Shown here piece after piece: positions 10,212-22,275 of a DNA stretch of 64,000 nt. The number at the start of each line of letters is the position of its first letter. Positions within the stretch are counted from its first letter, which is position 1. The notes beneath the pieces were generated by a model. That model was given only the letters and a program-made list of their open reading frames with translations, ran no database searches and was not told where the DNA came from. Origin of the DNA: Gordius sp. MW1 (Eukaryota; Nematomorpha; Gordioida; Gordea; Gordiidae); assembly GCA_964036665.1 (NCBI GenBank), contig OZ038529.1:2604001-2668000 (forward strand), read 5' to 3'. A program made the position numbers and the translations under genes.

Positions 10212-12385
10212 TTATAGAATAATTTTATATTTTCTTTTTCCCAGCGAAAATATGTCCAGAACTTCATCTGGAGTGGGAGCTAATTCCCGATGAATCGCTA
10301 AAACCAATCCATTTAATCTATTTTTCGACATAGTATTTCTTATATACGTTTTAAGCCTCCTCAACGTTGAGAAACTTCTTTCATTGGTGCATGTAGTGAT
10401 AGGAAGACAAGCTAATAGGTAAAGAAGAGTTGTGATGTTGGGTAAAGATTCCAATATTTTATAACGTGATAGGGCGTCCATGGGATTCTTTGGACGAAAT
10501 TCTTCTGACGTCTGAGACAACGCCATATACCATATATCAAATTCTGATTTAAGGTCTTCGTTTGTCCCCTTAAAATCATTGGAATAAAACTCCCATAGAA
10601 AGTTTATTTTCATCCGCGTTTCTGGCGAAACAATCAAAGAATTTAAAGGAAATAATATTTGGAAATTTCCCAAAACTTGTTTCTTGTCCACGAACCGTTC
10701 ATTGAGTTGTAGAATGAACATATCGAGCAAAGGTATAAAAATAGTTATTCAGTAATAATCCTCAATGGATTCAGTTAAAATATTACTTCGACAAGTTTGC
10801 TTCTTTGCATATCGAGGTTTCTTAAGGTCAAAATCATACAACTTAGCCTTAGCTTCGGCTACTAAAAAAATTTCTCGAAACTCTTCATCAACGTTGTTTC
10901 TTATTAATTTCATTTGATTTACTAATGCTTCGGCTAACTGTATGACTTGCTGTAGATCTAGGTCCTTTTTTTGCAATTGCTTGCATAATAAGGACGTATA
11001 GCCAAAGAGTTTATTTAGGCATAGAAGGGAAATAATATATTCACTTTGTCGTAATGCAGTGAGCAAAGTTGCAGCTTCTGTTGCAGCATCGTGATCATAC
11101 CAAGTAGATATCTTTTCCAATGCTGGATATATGGCATCTTGAAGCAAAATGTGTGTGGAAACAGCTTCGTGCCGTGATGCCCAACGGGTGACACACACTT
11201 GCTTTAATTTCTCTATATTGGGTTTATCTTCCATTTGTGACAACATTTCAATTAAAACTTCATGACGTTTAGAATATTTAAACAGATCATATACTTTGGA
11301 AACAATACCCATGCAATTCCGTATAGTAGGAAGGGTACAGGCATCTGAAAGTGCCAAATTTAATGAATGTGAAGCGCAATGTACATATAATGCCGTTGGG
11401 TACGATTTCATTATGCATGCCTGAACACCGTTAAACTTCCCGCTCATATTCCGGGCCCCATCATAGCCCTGGCCTCTTAGCAAATTTATATTAATATTTA
11501 GATCCTTTATGTTTTTGATAATTAAATCACCTAGCCCCTTTCCTGTTGTGTCAATAACTGGGACAAATTGCAAAAAATTTTCTTTTATGGCTAACGTTGA
11601 AGTATCAATATAACGGGCGCAAAGGGACATTTGCTCTACCCCTGAAATATCCATAGATTCATCACAGAGAATTGTGAAAAAGGGAGATTTGTTAATTTCA
11701 TTGACTAATTTATTGAGGATTAATTCATTACAAATGGTTATAACCTTATTTTGAAAATGAGGACTTAGGTAAAGGGCATTTTTGGGGGCATTTTTCAAAA
11801 AGTCTGAAAGTACTGGGTCCCCATTAGCCCGGTATCTTAAGAGGGCCCTAAAATTACCGGAATTATTATCTTGTACGTCAAATTTAATAGGTCCAGAATC
11901 TTTATGGCCTCTTAAGGCCAATCCTTGAATCCCCAATGTCAAAATAGTATCAATGATGGGAGCCATCTTTAATCGATTTTCTTTAGCTTGAATTTTACGC
12001 TGGGAGTCCAATTGATCAATGATACAAAGCTTTTTCCCATCTCTAATTGATTTTAGAGATATGACTGTCTGTATTGAGTCTATGTGATAAAATTTTTTGT
12101 GGTGTATATTAAAAATTTCCGTAGCATCTTTCCATCTTCTGAATGGTTCACAAACTAGCCCCTTCAGCTTTTGTTGCCCCTTTCCACCAAATTTTGGGCC
12201 AAAAAGTACACATGTTTTACAGAACGCCCCATTTTCCTTTGGCGAATAGACAAGCCAGCTCCATTTCTGGAACCAGGAGTGTTGAAATTTTAATTTTTTA
12301 GTGTGGTATCACGTGGAAAATTGAACAAAATGGTGGGTTCATAAATTTTATCATGTAGTGCCAGCTTATCCTCTTCTTCTGTCAT
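10212..12385 (-). pseudogene. hAT-A transposase (TTF/ZMYM-type), nearly intact
   Basis: The ATG at 12385 starts MTEEEDKLALHDKIYEP. A shift in an A-run near 12295 is needed to join the next frame. That frame carries a zinc-finger-like segment (WSWLVYSPKENGAFCKTCVLF) typical of TTF-type/ZMYM-like hAT proteins, then the catalytic core (FTILCDESMDISGVEQMSLC, CVTRWASRHEAV). An in-frame TGA at about 10749-10751 precedes the C-terminal part, which ends with the hAT dimerisation motif (CTNERSFSTLRRLKTYIRN). Total length would be about 720 residues, normal for the group. One frameshift and one nonsense codon make this copy non-coding as it stands. An intron at the A-run cannot be excluded. Confidence 0.85.
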
Positions 12386-12404
12386 AAGGGAAAGGGTCAC
12401 TCTC

Positions 12405-12881
12405 ACTTGAATCTAAATTTAATTATTTAAAAAGATTTAAAACACAAAATCAACTTTTCATAAACTTAGAAACTATGTATAATTATAAATACCTAAAGGT
12501 TTGATTATTAAAGGTAAAATGCCAGTTTCAATCTAAATTTAATTATTTAAAATACAAAATCAACTTTTCATAAACTTAGAAACTATGTATAATTATAAAT
12601 ACCTAAAGGTTTGATTATTAAAGGTAAAATGCCAGTTTCAATCTAAATTTAATTATTTAAAAAGATTTAAAATACAAAATCAACTTTTCATAAACTTAGA
12701 AACTATGTATAATTATAAATACCTAAAGGTTTGATTATTAAAGGTAAAATGCCAGTTTCAATCTAAATTTAATTATTTAAAAAGATTTAAAAATCAAAAT
12801 CAACTTTTCATAAACTTAGAAACTATGTATAATTATAAATACCTAAAGGTTTGATTATTAAAGGTAAAATGCCAGTTTCAA
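12405..12881. repeat. Tandem repeat, about 120-bp unit, four copies
   Basis: The unit TCAATCTAAATTTAATTATT...GGTAAAATGCCAGTT is present four times. The second copy lacks a 12-bp piece. It lies in the 5' region of hAT-A, between the transposase start and the terminal repeat. Confidence 0.9.
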
Positions 12882-13354
12882 TAGTATCTTGTGATAAATT
12901 TTGTTGGCTAACTTCTATTTATAAATAAATCCTTATAATAACAAATTACTAGCTGTGGTGTAGGATGATTTGATGGAGAAAAAATCATTAATTTTCATTT
13001 TGCACGTGAACAATTGAAAAAGGAAAAAGACAATAATGGTTAATAGTCTTTTGGTCGAAATTTAATTCAAAAACGGAAAATAATATTTACTTAATTTATA
13101 ATTAAAAATAAATTAATAAGTGTTTTACTTAGTCATTTATTGTAACTATAAAATAAAAACTTTGAATCTAAAAGTTTTTTTATAAATTTTTTTTGCAAAG
13201 GGGGGGGGGAATTTCCCGTTCCCCCCCCCCTTATTTACGCCACTGAGTGAATCTAAAAAGTTTATGTTATTTATGTATATAAACAGATTAAAATTATTTA
13301 GTATCTGATGTAATTTTTTCTAAATCTTCATCTATGGCCGAAGATGATATTGCA

Positions 13355-13961
13355 TTATAATCCTGTTCCGGTGTGATTATTGATAAGGTGTAAATTGTGT
13401 CTTATGGCCACAATTTTGCGTATTTTATTATCTGCTAATTTGTTCCTTAGTTTGGTGTGTACATTGCCAAAAGTCGACCATATTCTTTCTGAAGCGGCAC
13501 TTGAAGGTGGCAATGAGAATAATCTGATTGCAAGCGGACTGGTCGCTTGATTTAGGCACATCCCTTTCCACCATACTAATGGGGTCGTGTAATCAACAAT
13601 AGCCCAAATCGCTGCCTCTCCCCATATTCCTTCTTTTGATCGAAATTCTGCTAAATTCCCCATAACTTTCCAAGGTGAAGTTCCATATTGCCACACAAGC
13701 GAGAAATACATCTTAAAGCTTTGGCCACTTGCTTGTCACACAGATTTTCCCCACAAAAACGTGGATCGAGCATATAGGTGCCCAAAAAAAAGTTCCCTTT
13801 TTAATTAAATTAGTGATATTATTTCTCTTGTACCAGGATATGCCTTCATTGAATAATGTATGTATTGAAAAAGCCTCCACAACATCAGACAGAAAAGCTC
13901 TGTCCCCTTCAATATCTAAGAGAAGAGTTAGGCCCTTCTCCCAGATCCCCTGGTTACACAA
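13355..13961 (-). pseudogene. hAT-C transposase C-terminal remnant
   Basis: Two open pieces on the minus strand (13961 to 13713, then 13711 to 13355) join across a stop or shift at about 13712. The second carries YTTPLVWWKGMC and the dimerisation-domain motif LFSLPPSSAASERIWSTFG, which are hAT family landmarks. The N-terminal zinc finger and most of the catalytic core are missing. It does not match the hAT-A protein and belongs to the outer element. Confidence 0.8.
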
Positions 13962-14509
13962 TTGTTTTACCAGGGGCTTTTATTTACCAATTTTAATAAA
14001 CACGTACTACTACATATATGTCATGTAAAGAGCAAAATTTTAAGGGTAAAAGGCGAGGTTAAAGGGGGCAGCGTAAACGCGTAATAAAAAGCTAGTATTT
14101 TCTGTGCTTACAGTTACAACACTTGAAATATATGCTGTGGTTTCTAAAGAGACTACTGTTCTGAATTGTTGTATTTAGTGCATTTTGATATATGTACAGT
14201 CATTTCGGTTGAATTAATAGACCTTTGTAAGTTGTTTTATTTTCAATATATACCTATTAATTATTAACGAAACATGATATGTAAATATAATTACTTAATT
14301 GAATATATTATTATAAATGATCCAGATGATTTAAGCGCCAATATTAATTAAAAAAAATAGCCTCGAGGCATATTAGAATGACATTGGAAAAACATAATAA
14401 ATGATATATAATTAGCTATCAGGAAAATTATAGGCAAATTTTAAATTTCCCAAGGAAATTTCCCAATTTTCCCGGGAAATTTCCCTATACCGCCATCTCT
14501 ACTTCTAAT

Positions 14510-14803
14510 GCTGCTTAAGGTAAACTTTTTAATTTTTTTTGTACTAAAGTTTATTTATTAAATGGTATACGAAAAATTAAATTCACGACAAAAAAAATAC
14601 GCACTATAACTAAACGGATGTCATTGAGCCGTGTATGGAAATCGTGTTGGATTTAACGATTTTTATTGTGATTTTTGCCTGATAAAAAAGTACTTTTATT
14701 CTAAATTTTGTTTTTAAGAAAGGTGTTAGAGTCACCCCTTTTGCAATGGCTACTAGTGATGACGGGATAGGCAAGGTGCAATCCCCGATCCGTTTTGTTT
14801 ATA
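14510..14803. other. Spacer between hAT-C and Gypsy-2
   Basis: No gene recognised. The sequence resumes after Gypsy-2 at 22453, so this and 22453-22628 were contiguous before insertion. Confidence 0.5.
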
Positions 14804-14808
14804 GCGTC

Positions 14809-14980
14809 TGTAGTATTCTTAACTACAATGTAGTATATCAACTACTCAGAAATCGCTGAAGCTTTTTATTACTATGCAAAATCAACTAAAACATGTGATT
14901 CCAAAAAACGTGTATATTCCACTAGGAACAACGAACTTAAACGTATATATAAATACAAAGTATAAATCTATGATATTACA
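14809..14980 (-). repeat. Gypsy-2 3' LTR
   Basis: 172 bp, flanked outside by GCGTC and inside by the polypurine tract. It matches 22276-22447 base for base as far as read. Confidence 0.92.
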
Positions 14981-14995
14981 TTTCTCCCTATTTTA
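14981..14995 (-). promoter_or_regulatory. Gypsy-2 polypurine tract
   Basis: On the minus strand AATAGGGAGAAA immediately precedes the 3' LTR. The pol stop codon overlaps this boundary region. Confidence 0.75.
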
Positions 14996-15196
14996 AAAGT
15001 TAAATTCATCGTGGAATCGTACCGGTGGTTTTGATATTCTTGTTGAACGTCGCAATATAGGGGGACTTTCAACTCCTTCTATGTTTTGTTCCAAACCTGT
15101 TGTCGCAGTCTCTAAACTTGGCATAAACTGTGATCGCAGCCTAAACTTCATTTGATCAGCATGTTTTCTTTTGATTCCACCGTCTGTCGGGACATT
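14993..15196 (-). pseudogene. Gypsy-2 pol C-terminal tail, separated by hAT-B
   Basis: The piece ends RRSTRISKPPVRFHDEFNF then stop. RRSxRxxKPPxR is the usual C-terminal tail of this gypsy group. It lies in the pol reading direction and is parted from the main ORF (ending near 18657) only by hAT-B with its duplicated target. Confidence 0.85.
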
Positions 15197-15482
15197 ATAC
15201 GAATTAGAGATCTGCAACGGGCCGTTTTTAGAAGATCGGCCCGCCCGTACCCGTTTTCAAAATTTCAAGGCCCGTCCGGGCCCGCCCGTAATTTTTTTTC
15301 AGCACTTCAGGCCCGTCCGAGCCCGTCCGTAAATTTTTTAGGCCCGTCCGAGCCCGTCCGTAAATTTTTCAGGCCCGTCCAAGCCCGTTAAAATATTTTT
15401 TAAGCGAACTCCGCGTCCGGCCTAATTCATCAAAAATTTCACAAAATTTTATTAAATTTTATGACATATTCATAGAAAGATA

Positions 15483-17243
15483 TCAATAATTATCATGTAA
15501 AAATAATAAATCATCAATAATGTCTGGTATTAGGCGAGTTCGCCTTTCTTCTACAAGCCTTCCTGCCGTAGAAAAATTTCGCTCGCTGGTGGCACTCGTA
15601 GCCGGTATACATAATATCATATGTGCTAAATGTGCTAATTTAGGATATCTATTAAAGGATAAGATTAATTTTAAATATAATACTTGTCCTCTTTGGCTTT
15701 CCACCATTTTAACAGATCGAAATCAGCCTCAATAGTTTCATCTAAATATTGACTAAACTCATCCGCCACAGGATTATGATCATTATCTTCCCATTCAGAA
15801 AAAATTGTTTTCGGTCTCTTACCTTATATATTTTTATATATTATATATAAATAAAAAATTGTAAGTACTTGCGAGAGATGTCTTTGAGCCCAGTAAAACA
15901 GAAGATTTTCTTATATAGACAAACCCTTCTTGCTCTATAATATTTCTTATATCTTGATATATGTCTAGTTTTTCTGCTTCAGGTATCATCTTCATTTGTC
16001 TAAACTTCGGATGCAAGACCGAAGCTATTTTGTGATACCGATGAACTACCATTTTTTCTTTAATAGCTTCTTTTAAACGGTTCTTTATTATGTTGACTTG
16101 TCCGCCGTATAAATCATAATCCGACATCGCATTAATTAATTTAATTTTCCATAAGAAGACATATGGTAGGGTTGGTTCTAGATCAGCCTCCAACTGAAGA
16201 GAAGCCTCTTTAAACGGCTGCAAGACGTCTATTAAAGATTTCAACAACATTTTATCTATATATTCCAGATAAGAAAGTTCATTTCGTTGTTCCAAGATAG
16301 CTTCAACTTCGTCATAGACCTTATAAATAGAATTCAAAAGGGTCAATTTTGAGTTCCATCTTACAATTACATCTTGATGCAAGGTATGGGACAGCTTGCT
16401 ATTGAGTCCACTTTGTTTGAAATGCCTGACTAATTCTTTAGAGGCATTCATGAGTTTATAAATAACCGTGGCTTCTTGATTTAAGAAAGAATCATTAAAG
16501 GCCATTTTTATCATATTATTTATAAGGTGGGCTGCGCAATTTAATCTACTATAATTTGCTAATGCATTGACAATGTTAGCACCCTGATCAGTAACAAATA
16601 TTAATTTACGGGCTTCTTCATTGGTAATGCCAAAAGTCATTAATTTGTTTAATAATTCATTTCTAATATTCTCCCCTGATTTTTTTTCATGCTTAAAAGC
16701 AGTTGTAAATAATATTTTTTTTCTCAGGCTAACATTTATATAATGAATACTTAATGTGAGAAAACTGATTTTTGTATAATCACATGTCCACATGTCTGTT
16801 GTGGCCGCGCAAAGCCCTTTCTGAATGTAATGTTTTATATCTGGAATTATAGAAAGTCGAAGTCTTTCAGCCTCATCTTTCACATGGCGGCTTATAGTTG
16901 ATGGATGAGGCATAATTTGTCGCACATTTATTAACCCCTTAGTTGACAAACTATCTACCAAAAACTGGCAAAACCCAAGAAAACCTTCTCCTGCTAAAGT
17001 TTCGAATGGCCGTAAATCTTTTGAGCAAAATTTTATAGCCTGATTTATGATTGATTTTTTAATTTTTTCTTCTTTTAAGGGGCTTATTTTATTCATATAA
17101 TGATCTAGTGTTAGGCTATTTTGTCTTTGGGTTGTACATTTGTGGCGTTTTAAATGTGATGTACCATCTGCTGATTTATATGAAAGTATTTTTTTGCAAT
17201 TTTTGCATATGCAGGCACTAACTGATTCACCATTAACATCCAT
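15483..17243 (-). CDS. hAT-B transposase (BED-type), possibly intact with two tiny introns
   Basis: The frame opens just before the BED finger (VWEQFDPL, then CKNCKKIL and HLKRHKC). The catalytic core follows (AATTDMWTC, IFVTDQGANIV, LNCAAHLINN, VIVRWNSKL). At 15869 the frame runs out, but GT...AG pairs at 15868-15823 (46 nt) and 15683-15649 (35 nt) restore a continuous, family-like reading. It passes through FSEWEDND and LLKWWKAKEDKYPKLAHLA into the dimerisation motif CIPATSATSERNFSTAG and a stop at 15483. All three pieces agree in phase. Introns this short are unusual, so two small indel or frameshift lesions are the alternative. An upstream exon is likely, because the open frame extends above the first ATG. 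Confidence 0.75.
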
Positions 17244-17946
17244 TAAAGGATCAAATTGTTCCCAAACTTTACTTTTAAGCTTGTGATTTAAATTTATTTA
17301 TATACACCTTTTTCATAATTAGATATGATTGTGGACAAATTATTTGACACTATAATAAAATTTAATAAAAAAGTAAGGATGTATCAAATCAATAACTTTT
17401 ATTATGTTGCATATATTAATTATAGATTAAGCCTTTTAATATTAAACTGTTAGTTTCAAAACAAAAAATACAATTATTAAAGGGATTAGTAAAGCAAAGC
17501 GATATACCAAATATTTAATAAAAATATCCAGAAAAAATACCTTTTTCAACCAAGCTAAATCTAGTTAATATTGTAAAATTAATGATTCAATTAACATCCA
17601 TTAAAGGATCAAATTGTTCCCAAACTTTACTTTTAAGCTTGTGATTTAAATTTATTTTATATACACCTTTTTCATAATTAGATATGATTGTGGACAAATT
17701 ATTTGACACTATAATAAAATTTAATAAAAAAGTAAGGATGTATCAAATCAATAACTTTTATTATGTTGCATATATTAATTATAGATTAAGCCTTTTAATA
17801 TTAAACTGTTAGTTTCAAAACAAAAAATACAATTATTAAAGGGATTAGTAAAGCAAAGCGATATAAAGCCAAATATTTAATAAAAATATCCAGAAAAAAT
17901 ACCTTTTTCAACCAAGCTAAATCTAGTTAATATTGTAAAATTAATG
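17227..17946. repeat. 358-bp tandem duplication over the hAT-B transposase start
   Basis: ACATCCATTAAAGGATCAAA...GTTAATATTGTAAAATTAAT occurs at about 17236-17584 and again at 17594-17946, nearly identical. On the minus strand it duplicates the start-codon region and the first BED residues (VWEQFDPLMDVN) together with 5' non-coding sequence. Confidence 0.9.
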
Positions 17947-18338
17947 TAGAAAAATTTAAAATAATATAACAAGAATAATTTGTCAAATATTTAAGCACTA
18001 GAATTTTAAGGCAAAGGAATTAAACTTAATCAATAACAAAAAAATACAAAGCTAACAAAAAGTTACATTTAAGTTTGTAATTAAAGTTAATTTCAAAGAT
18101 TAGAGCAAAAATATTTATGAATTTATATGGCACTAATAATAATAGTAATTTGTGATAAAATTAATCACAAAAGTGTAATTAAACTTACTTATAAAAGAAT
18201 GAAGTTATAGTCTTAAAAATCAATAGCAAATTAAAAAAAGGTCAAATTTAGCGCTTGAAAAATGAATGAATGCTACAGGATATACAAAATTTAGAAGTTA
18301 AAAAATTAATCCTAAATATTTAATAAAAATAATATATT

Positions 18339-18395
18339 AATTGTTATGCAATTTATTGGCTCGCTTTTTGTTTTTTCTAATTGTTTGATGTTTAA
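18339..18395 (+). repeat. Helentron-like element end fragment
   Basis: AATTGTTATGCAATTTATTG followed by GCTCGCTTTTTG matches the 5' terminus of the Helentron-like family in this orientation. It lies after a T, as in other copies. Only about 50 bp are recognisable, inside hAT-B. Confidence 0.5.
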
Positions 18396-18656
18396 GTACC
18401 TTTGTAACTCCAAGACCTTTTATATAATCTCTGGTTCGTTTAAGCCCGTTTATAAAACTTCAGGCCCGTTCAAGCCCGTTAAAAAAATCTCAGGCCCGCC
18501 CGAGCCCGTTCCATTAATTTTAAGGCCCGTCCGGGCCCGGCCCGTTAAATTTTTTATGATACAAAGCCCGTCCGTACCCGTCCGCGGGCCGGGCTTTTAG
18601 GCCCGTCCGCGGGCCGGCCCGTGCAGATCTCTATTACGAATAGTGGCCCTTCCGTT

Positions 18657-21600
18657 CTACAATAATACCTTTGTACCCGGCTTAATTTCGTTGCGAATCC
18701 ATACTGGATCTCCAACATCAAATTCCCTAAAACGTACATTTAGATCGTGATATGTTTTCTGCTTCCATATCTTCTCCCTTATTACGTTTCTTAAATCCGG
18801 CTTTATTAAATCTAGTGCGGTTAGTAATCTCCTTCCTAAAAATAATTCGGATGGGGTTTTTCCCGTCGTCGCTTGAGGAGAGTTTCTGTAACTTATCAAG
18901 ACCTGTTGGAGACAAAGTTCTTTGTTCCAAGTCTGTTTTCTCGCCGCATAATATCTTGTTTTTAACGTCCTTATCATCCTTTCGGCCTGCCCATTGGTTT
19001 TAGGATGATATGGAGTCGATTTTATGTGAGTAATATTATTTGAAACACAGAATTTGAAAAATTCTTGTCCAGCAAATTGTGGTCCATTGTCTGACACAAT
19101 CTGCGTCGGAATTCCAAATCTACAGAACCAATTCCGTAGATGATTGATTACGGCCGATGTTGTTGTCGAAGTTACCGTTGCTACCTCAATCCATTTTGAG
19201 AATGAGTCTATTAATACTAGCCACCATTTTCCTTCTATTGGACCAGCTATATCAATGTGCACACGGTCCCACACACGATCAGGTAAATTCCATGGATAGA
19301 GCGGTACCTGCTTTTCTGGAGGTCGCACTTCTTGACATCCTTCGCATGATTTTACATGTCTGTCAATGTCTTCATCCATTCTCGGCCAATAAACATAATA
19401 GCGACAAACATTTCGCATCCCAGTAATTCCAGGATGTCCTTGATGTAAAATCCGAAGAACCAAATTCTGTAAAGATTTCGGAATGATCAACCTATTTCCT
19501 AGAAATAGTAGTCCACTTTCGTATGAAATCTCTTCACGTTTATTGAAATATCCTTTTATATCTAACTGAAATTTGGACATGTCAATGCGCCAATTGCGCT
19601 CAATAGCACGAATTAATTCTAGACAACTACGATCTGTCTTTATTGCATTTTTAATCATTTCTCTATTCAGTGTTAAGTCCTCGATCATTAATAACCCAAT
19701 ATTGTTTATATTTGCATCGTCACCATCTTCGTGAGTAGTCAATCTAGACAGAGCATCTGCACATTTGTTGTTTTTACCCATACGATATTTAATTTCATAT
19801 TGATATGAATTTAATAGAAAAGCCCACCGTACCAGCCTGTTATTAACGATTTTGGGTAGATCCCTTTTACAACCGAAAATTCTTTCTAACGGTTTGTGGT
19901 CCGTTGTTAACGTAAATTTTCGTCCTCTGAGATACTGATTAAATTTCTCAACTCCAAAAATTATGGCTCTAGCTTCACGGTCAATCGTCGAATAATGTTT
20001 TTCTGATTGGCTCAACGTTCTTGAAGCATAAGCTATGGGTCTTTCAGATTTGTCGGGAAAAACATGAGATATCACGGCGCCTACACCTGTCTCGGACGCA
20101 TCAACTGCAAGATTAACTGGTAACGTTGTACTATACGGTACTAAGGTGTCAGTAGATGAAAGCATCAACTTAACTTCATCAAAAATTTTTTGTTCCTGAA
20201 TTGTCCATCTCCACATTATGGTAGAACCAGTTAAGGCATGTAGTGGAGCACATTTTTCGTGTAATCGAGGAATAAACCGTTCCTGATAATTTACAAGACC
20301 TAAAAATGAGCGTAGCTCCTTTTTATTTTCTGGTATCTTGAAATTCTTAATTGACTCAATGCGTTCTTCTGTAGGGTGGATACCTGTCGAATCAATTTTA
20401 TGTCCTAGATAGATAACTGAGTTTTGGAAAAATTTTACTTTTTCCTTTTTTGCTTTCAGCCCAGCATTTTGTATTCTTGTTAGGACCTCGTTTAGATTTT
20501 TTAAATGGTCATCTTGATTTAACCCCGTGACTATAATATCATCTAACAGTACCCCAGTGTGCGGAATTCCATTTAATAAGTTTTCCATATATCGTTGAAA
20601 AAGATTTGGTGCCGTCGCTAAACCAAATGGCAAACGTTTGTACCTAAAATGACCAACATGCGTAGCAATTGTTAACAATTGTCTACTCTCTTCATCTACC
20701 ATCATTTGTAAATACGCGTCGCGTAGATCTATCACTGTATATTTCTCACCACCAGCTATTTTTGTAATTAGATCATCAAATATTGGCAGCATATGATCAT
20801 TGGTACTAAGGTAGGGGTTCAAAGTAACTCTGAAATCCCCACAGATTCGAATAGAACCATTCCCTTTAACAACATTTACCGTTGGTGTGATCCATTTAAC
20901 TTCACTTAAAGATGGGTCCACTCGTTCAATAATGTTTTCGTCCTCCAACCTTTTTAATTCCAATTCTACTTTTTTCCTTAACGGAAACGGTACCCTTCGG
21001 GGTTGAAATGATATTGGCTGGCTTTCATCTTTTAAAAATATTTTGACTTTATAATTCTTAATAACTCCGGGGCCATCGCTAAATATAGTTGGATACCGAG
21101 TAAGTAATAGGGAATCTAATTCCTGTTGTATTTTGTTTATTGAAACCTCACCCGGCAGGTCAAGGTCAAACGCTTTTATCCAGTCAAGGCCAAAAATTGC
21201 CCCTTCGTTTGCTGTTGTAACCACTACAGGTAATGTCAAAACTTTTAGACCAAGTTGAACTGTAACTTTAGTTTTTCCTAAGATTGGTATTGGATGGTAT
21301 CCAAAAGATCTTAATTTTGGGCATTCTTCAAGAGTTGGATTCTGAATCAAATTATAAATTTCTTGGTTTATAATTGAGACTGCTGCTCCTGTGTCGAAAA
21401 GCATCTTGCATAGTTTTTGGTTGATACAAACCTTGATATAGGGTTTCTTCATCCCCAAACTTGTATAATTTTTTACGTGTAAAGTATTTATCATATTGAC
21501 AGATCCTGTATGACAAAATCTTGCAAAGTGTCCCCTTCTGTGGCATTTGTAGCACTCTTTATTAAATGCTGGGCACTTGTTAACTTCATGCACCTTTCCA

Positions 21601-22226
21601 CATCTCTCACATCTTTTAATAGATGTTGATCCTTGGTGGAGAAATTTCTTTGTGGTGACATGTCTAAATTTTGGCTTAGACTTTTGATATATTACATCTA
21701 TTTCATGAGTTACTACTTCATTTCTTGCTAATTCCATTGCTTCAGCAATTTTATACAAATCTTCAAACGTAATTGCATTTGCTTCGGGATCAACTGCATC
21801 TGGCCATCTTGTTCTAACTTCAATTTCAAAAGTTTTATTCTGTATTCCATGCAAAAATTGATCCCTCAACCTTTCATTAAGTTGTATAGAAAAGTCACAT
21901 TATTCTGCAATTTGTTTCAATTTTGTTGCATAATCTTTTATTGACTCTCCATCATTTTTTAGGCAACGAATAAACATTAATCTATTTTGAAAAATGGTAT
22001 TTTTTACAGTAAATACCTTTCTGATGATTTGAATCAATTCATTGTATTTTAGTTTAGTAATATCCTTTGGGTATACAAAAGTTCTTATCTTCTCGATGTG
22101 AGATAGGCCCATATACGCCAATATCAGCGTGGTGGCTTTCTTATCCAAATTTTCAATATTCCTGGCCCTAAAAATATTTTCAATGGTAAATATATAAGAA
22201 TCAATCTTATCTGTGCCATGTAGCAA
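18657..22226 (-). pseudogene. Gypsy-2 gag-pol polyprotein
   Basis: A single frame runs from about 22226 to 18657 and is broken only by an in-frame TAA near 21900. Order: capsid-like gag; two zinc knuckles (CERCGKVHEVNKC, CYKCHRRGHFARFC); protease (LFDTGAAVSII); RT with RLPFGLATAPNLFQRYM and the catalytic segment VLLDDIIVTG, where Leu replaces the usual Tyr of YxDD; RNase H (TTDHKPLERIF, KCADALSRL); integrase zinc finger (HPGITGMRN, SCEGCQEV); integrase core with Asp in HIDIAGP, Asp in VSDNGPQF and Glu in TNGQAERMI. It resembles the K02A2.6-like gypsy group. Little sequence separates the 5' LTR from gag, so part of the leader or gag N-terminus may be lost. Confidence 0.9.
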
Positions 22227-22275
22227 GGAATTATGTCCATGGCCAAAGAATAAATGTAGTACCGCGCCAATAAAA

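Larger units (their letters stand above)
10077..13245 (-). mobile_element. hAT-A: young hAT transposon nested in hAT-C
   Basis: The ends are CAGGCGCGTAGCCAGG (10077) and the complement of CAGTGGCGTAAATAAGG (13245). A perfect 8-bp duplication AGTGAATC stands at 10069-10076 and 13246-13253. Both ends run into G/C homopolymers. The transposase is on the minus strand (10212-12385), with a four-copy tandem repeat upstream of its start. A 188-bp deletion derivative of the same family lies at 23273-23460. Confidence 0.93.
9881..14501 (-). mobile_element. hAT-C: outer hAT transposon
   Basis: The ends are TAGAGATGTCATATTTTCCC at 9881 and the complement of TAGAGATGGCGGTATAGGGA at 14501. The perfect 8-bp duplication CTTCTAAT lies at 9873-9880 and 14502-14509. 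Eight-base duplications and TAGAGATG ends are hAT hallmarks. The interior contains the C-terminal part of a hAT transposase on the minus strand (13355-13961) and the whole of hAT-A (10077-13245). Without hAT-A the element is only about 1.4 kb, so it is an internally deleted derivative. Confidence 0.88.
15205..18633 (-). mobile_element. hAT-B: hAT transposon inserted in Gypsy-2 pol
   Basis: The ends are TAGAGATCTGCAACGGGCC (15205) and the complement of TAGAGATCTGCACGGGCCGG (18633). The flanking octamers ATACGAAT and TTACGAAT agree at seven of eight positions. Subterminal regions are full of CGGGCCCGTCCGG-type repeats. The transposase is on the minus strand (15483-17243). Many decayed fragments with the same CGGGC-rich ends are scattered through the window, and an exact short derivative lies at 49999-50949. 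Confidence 0.92.

Noticed and set aside
18752-19426. Plus-strand open frames opposite the Gypsy-2 pol gene
   Set aside because: Shadows of the strongly supported integrase and RNase H reading on the minus strand.
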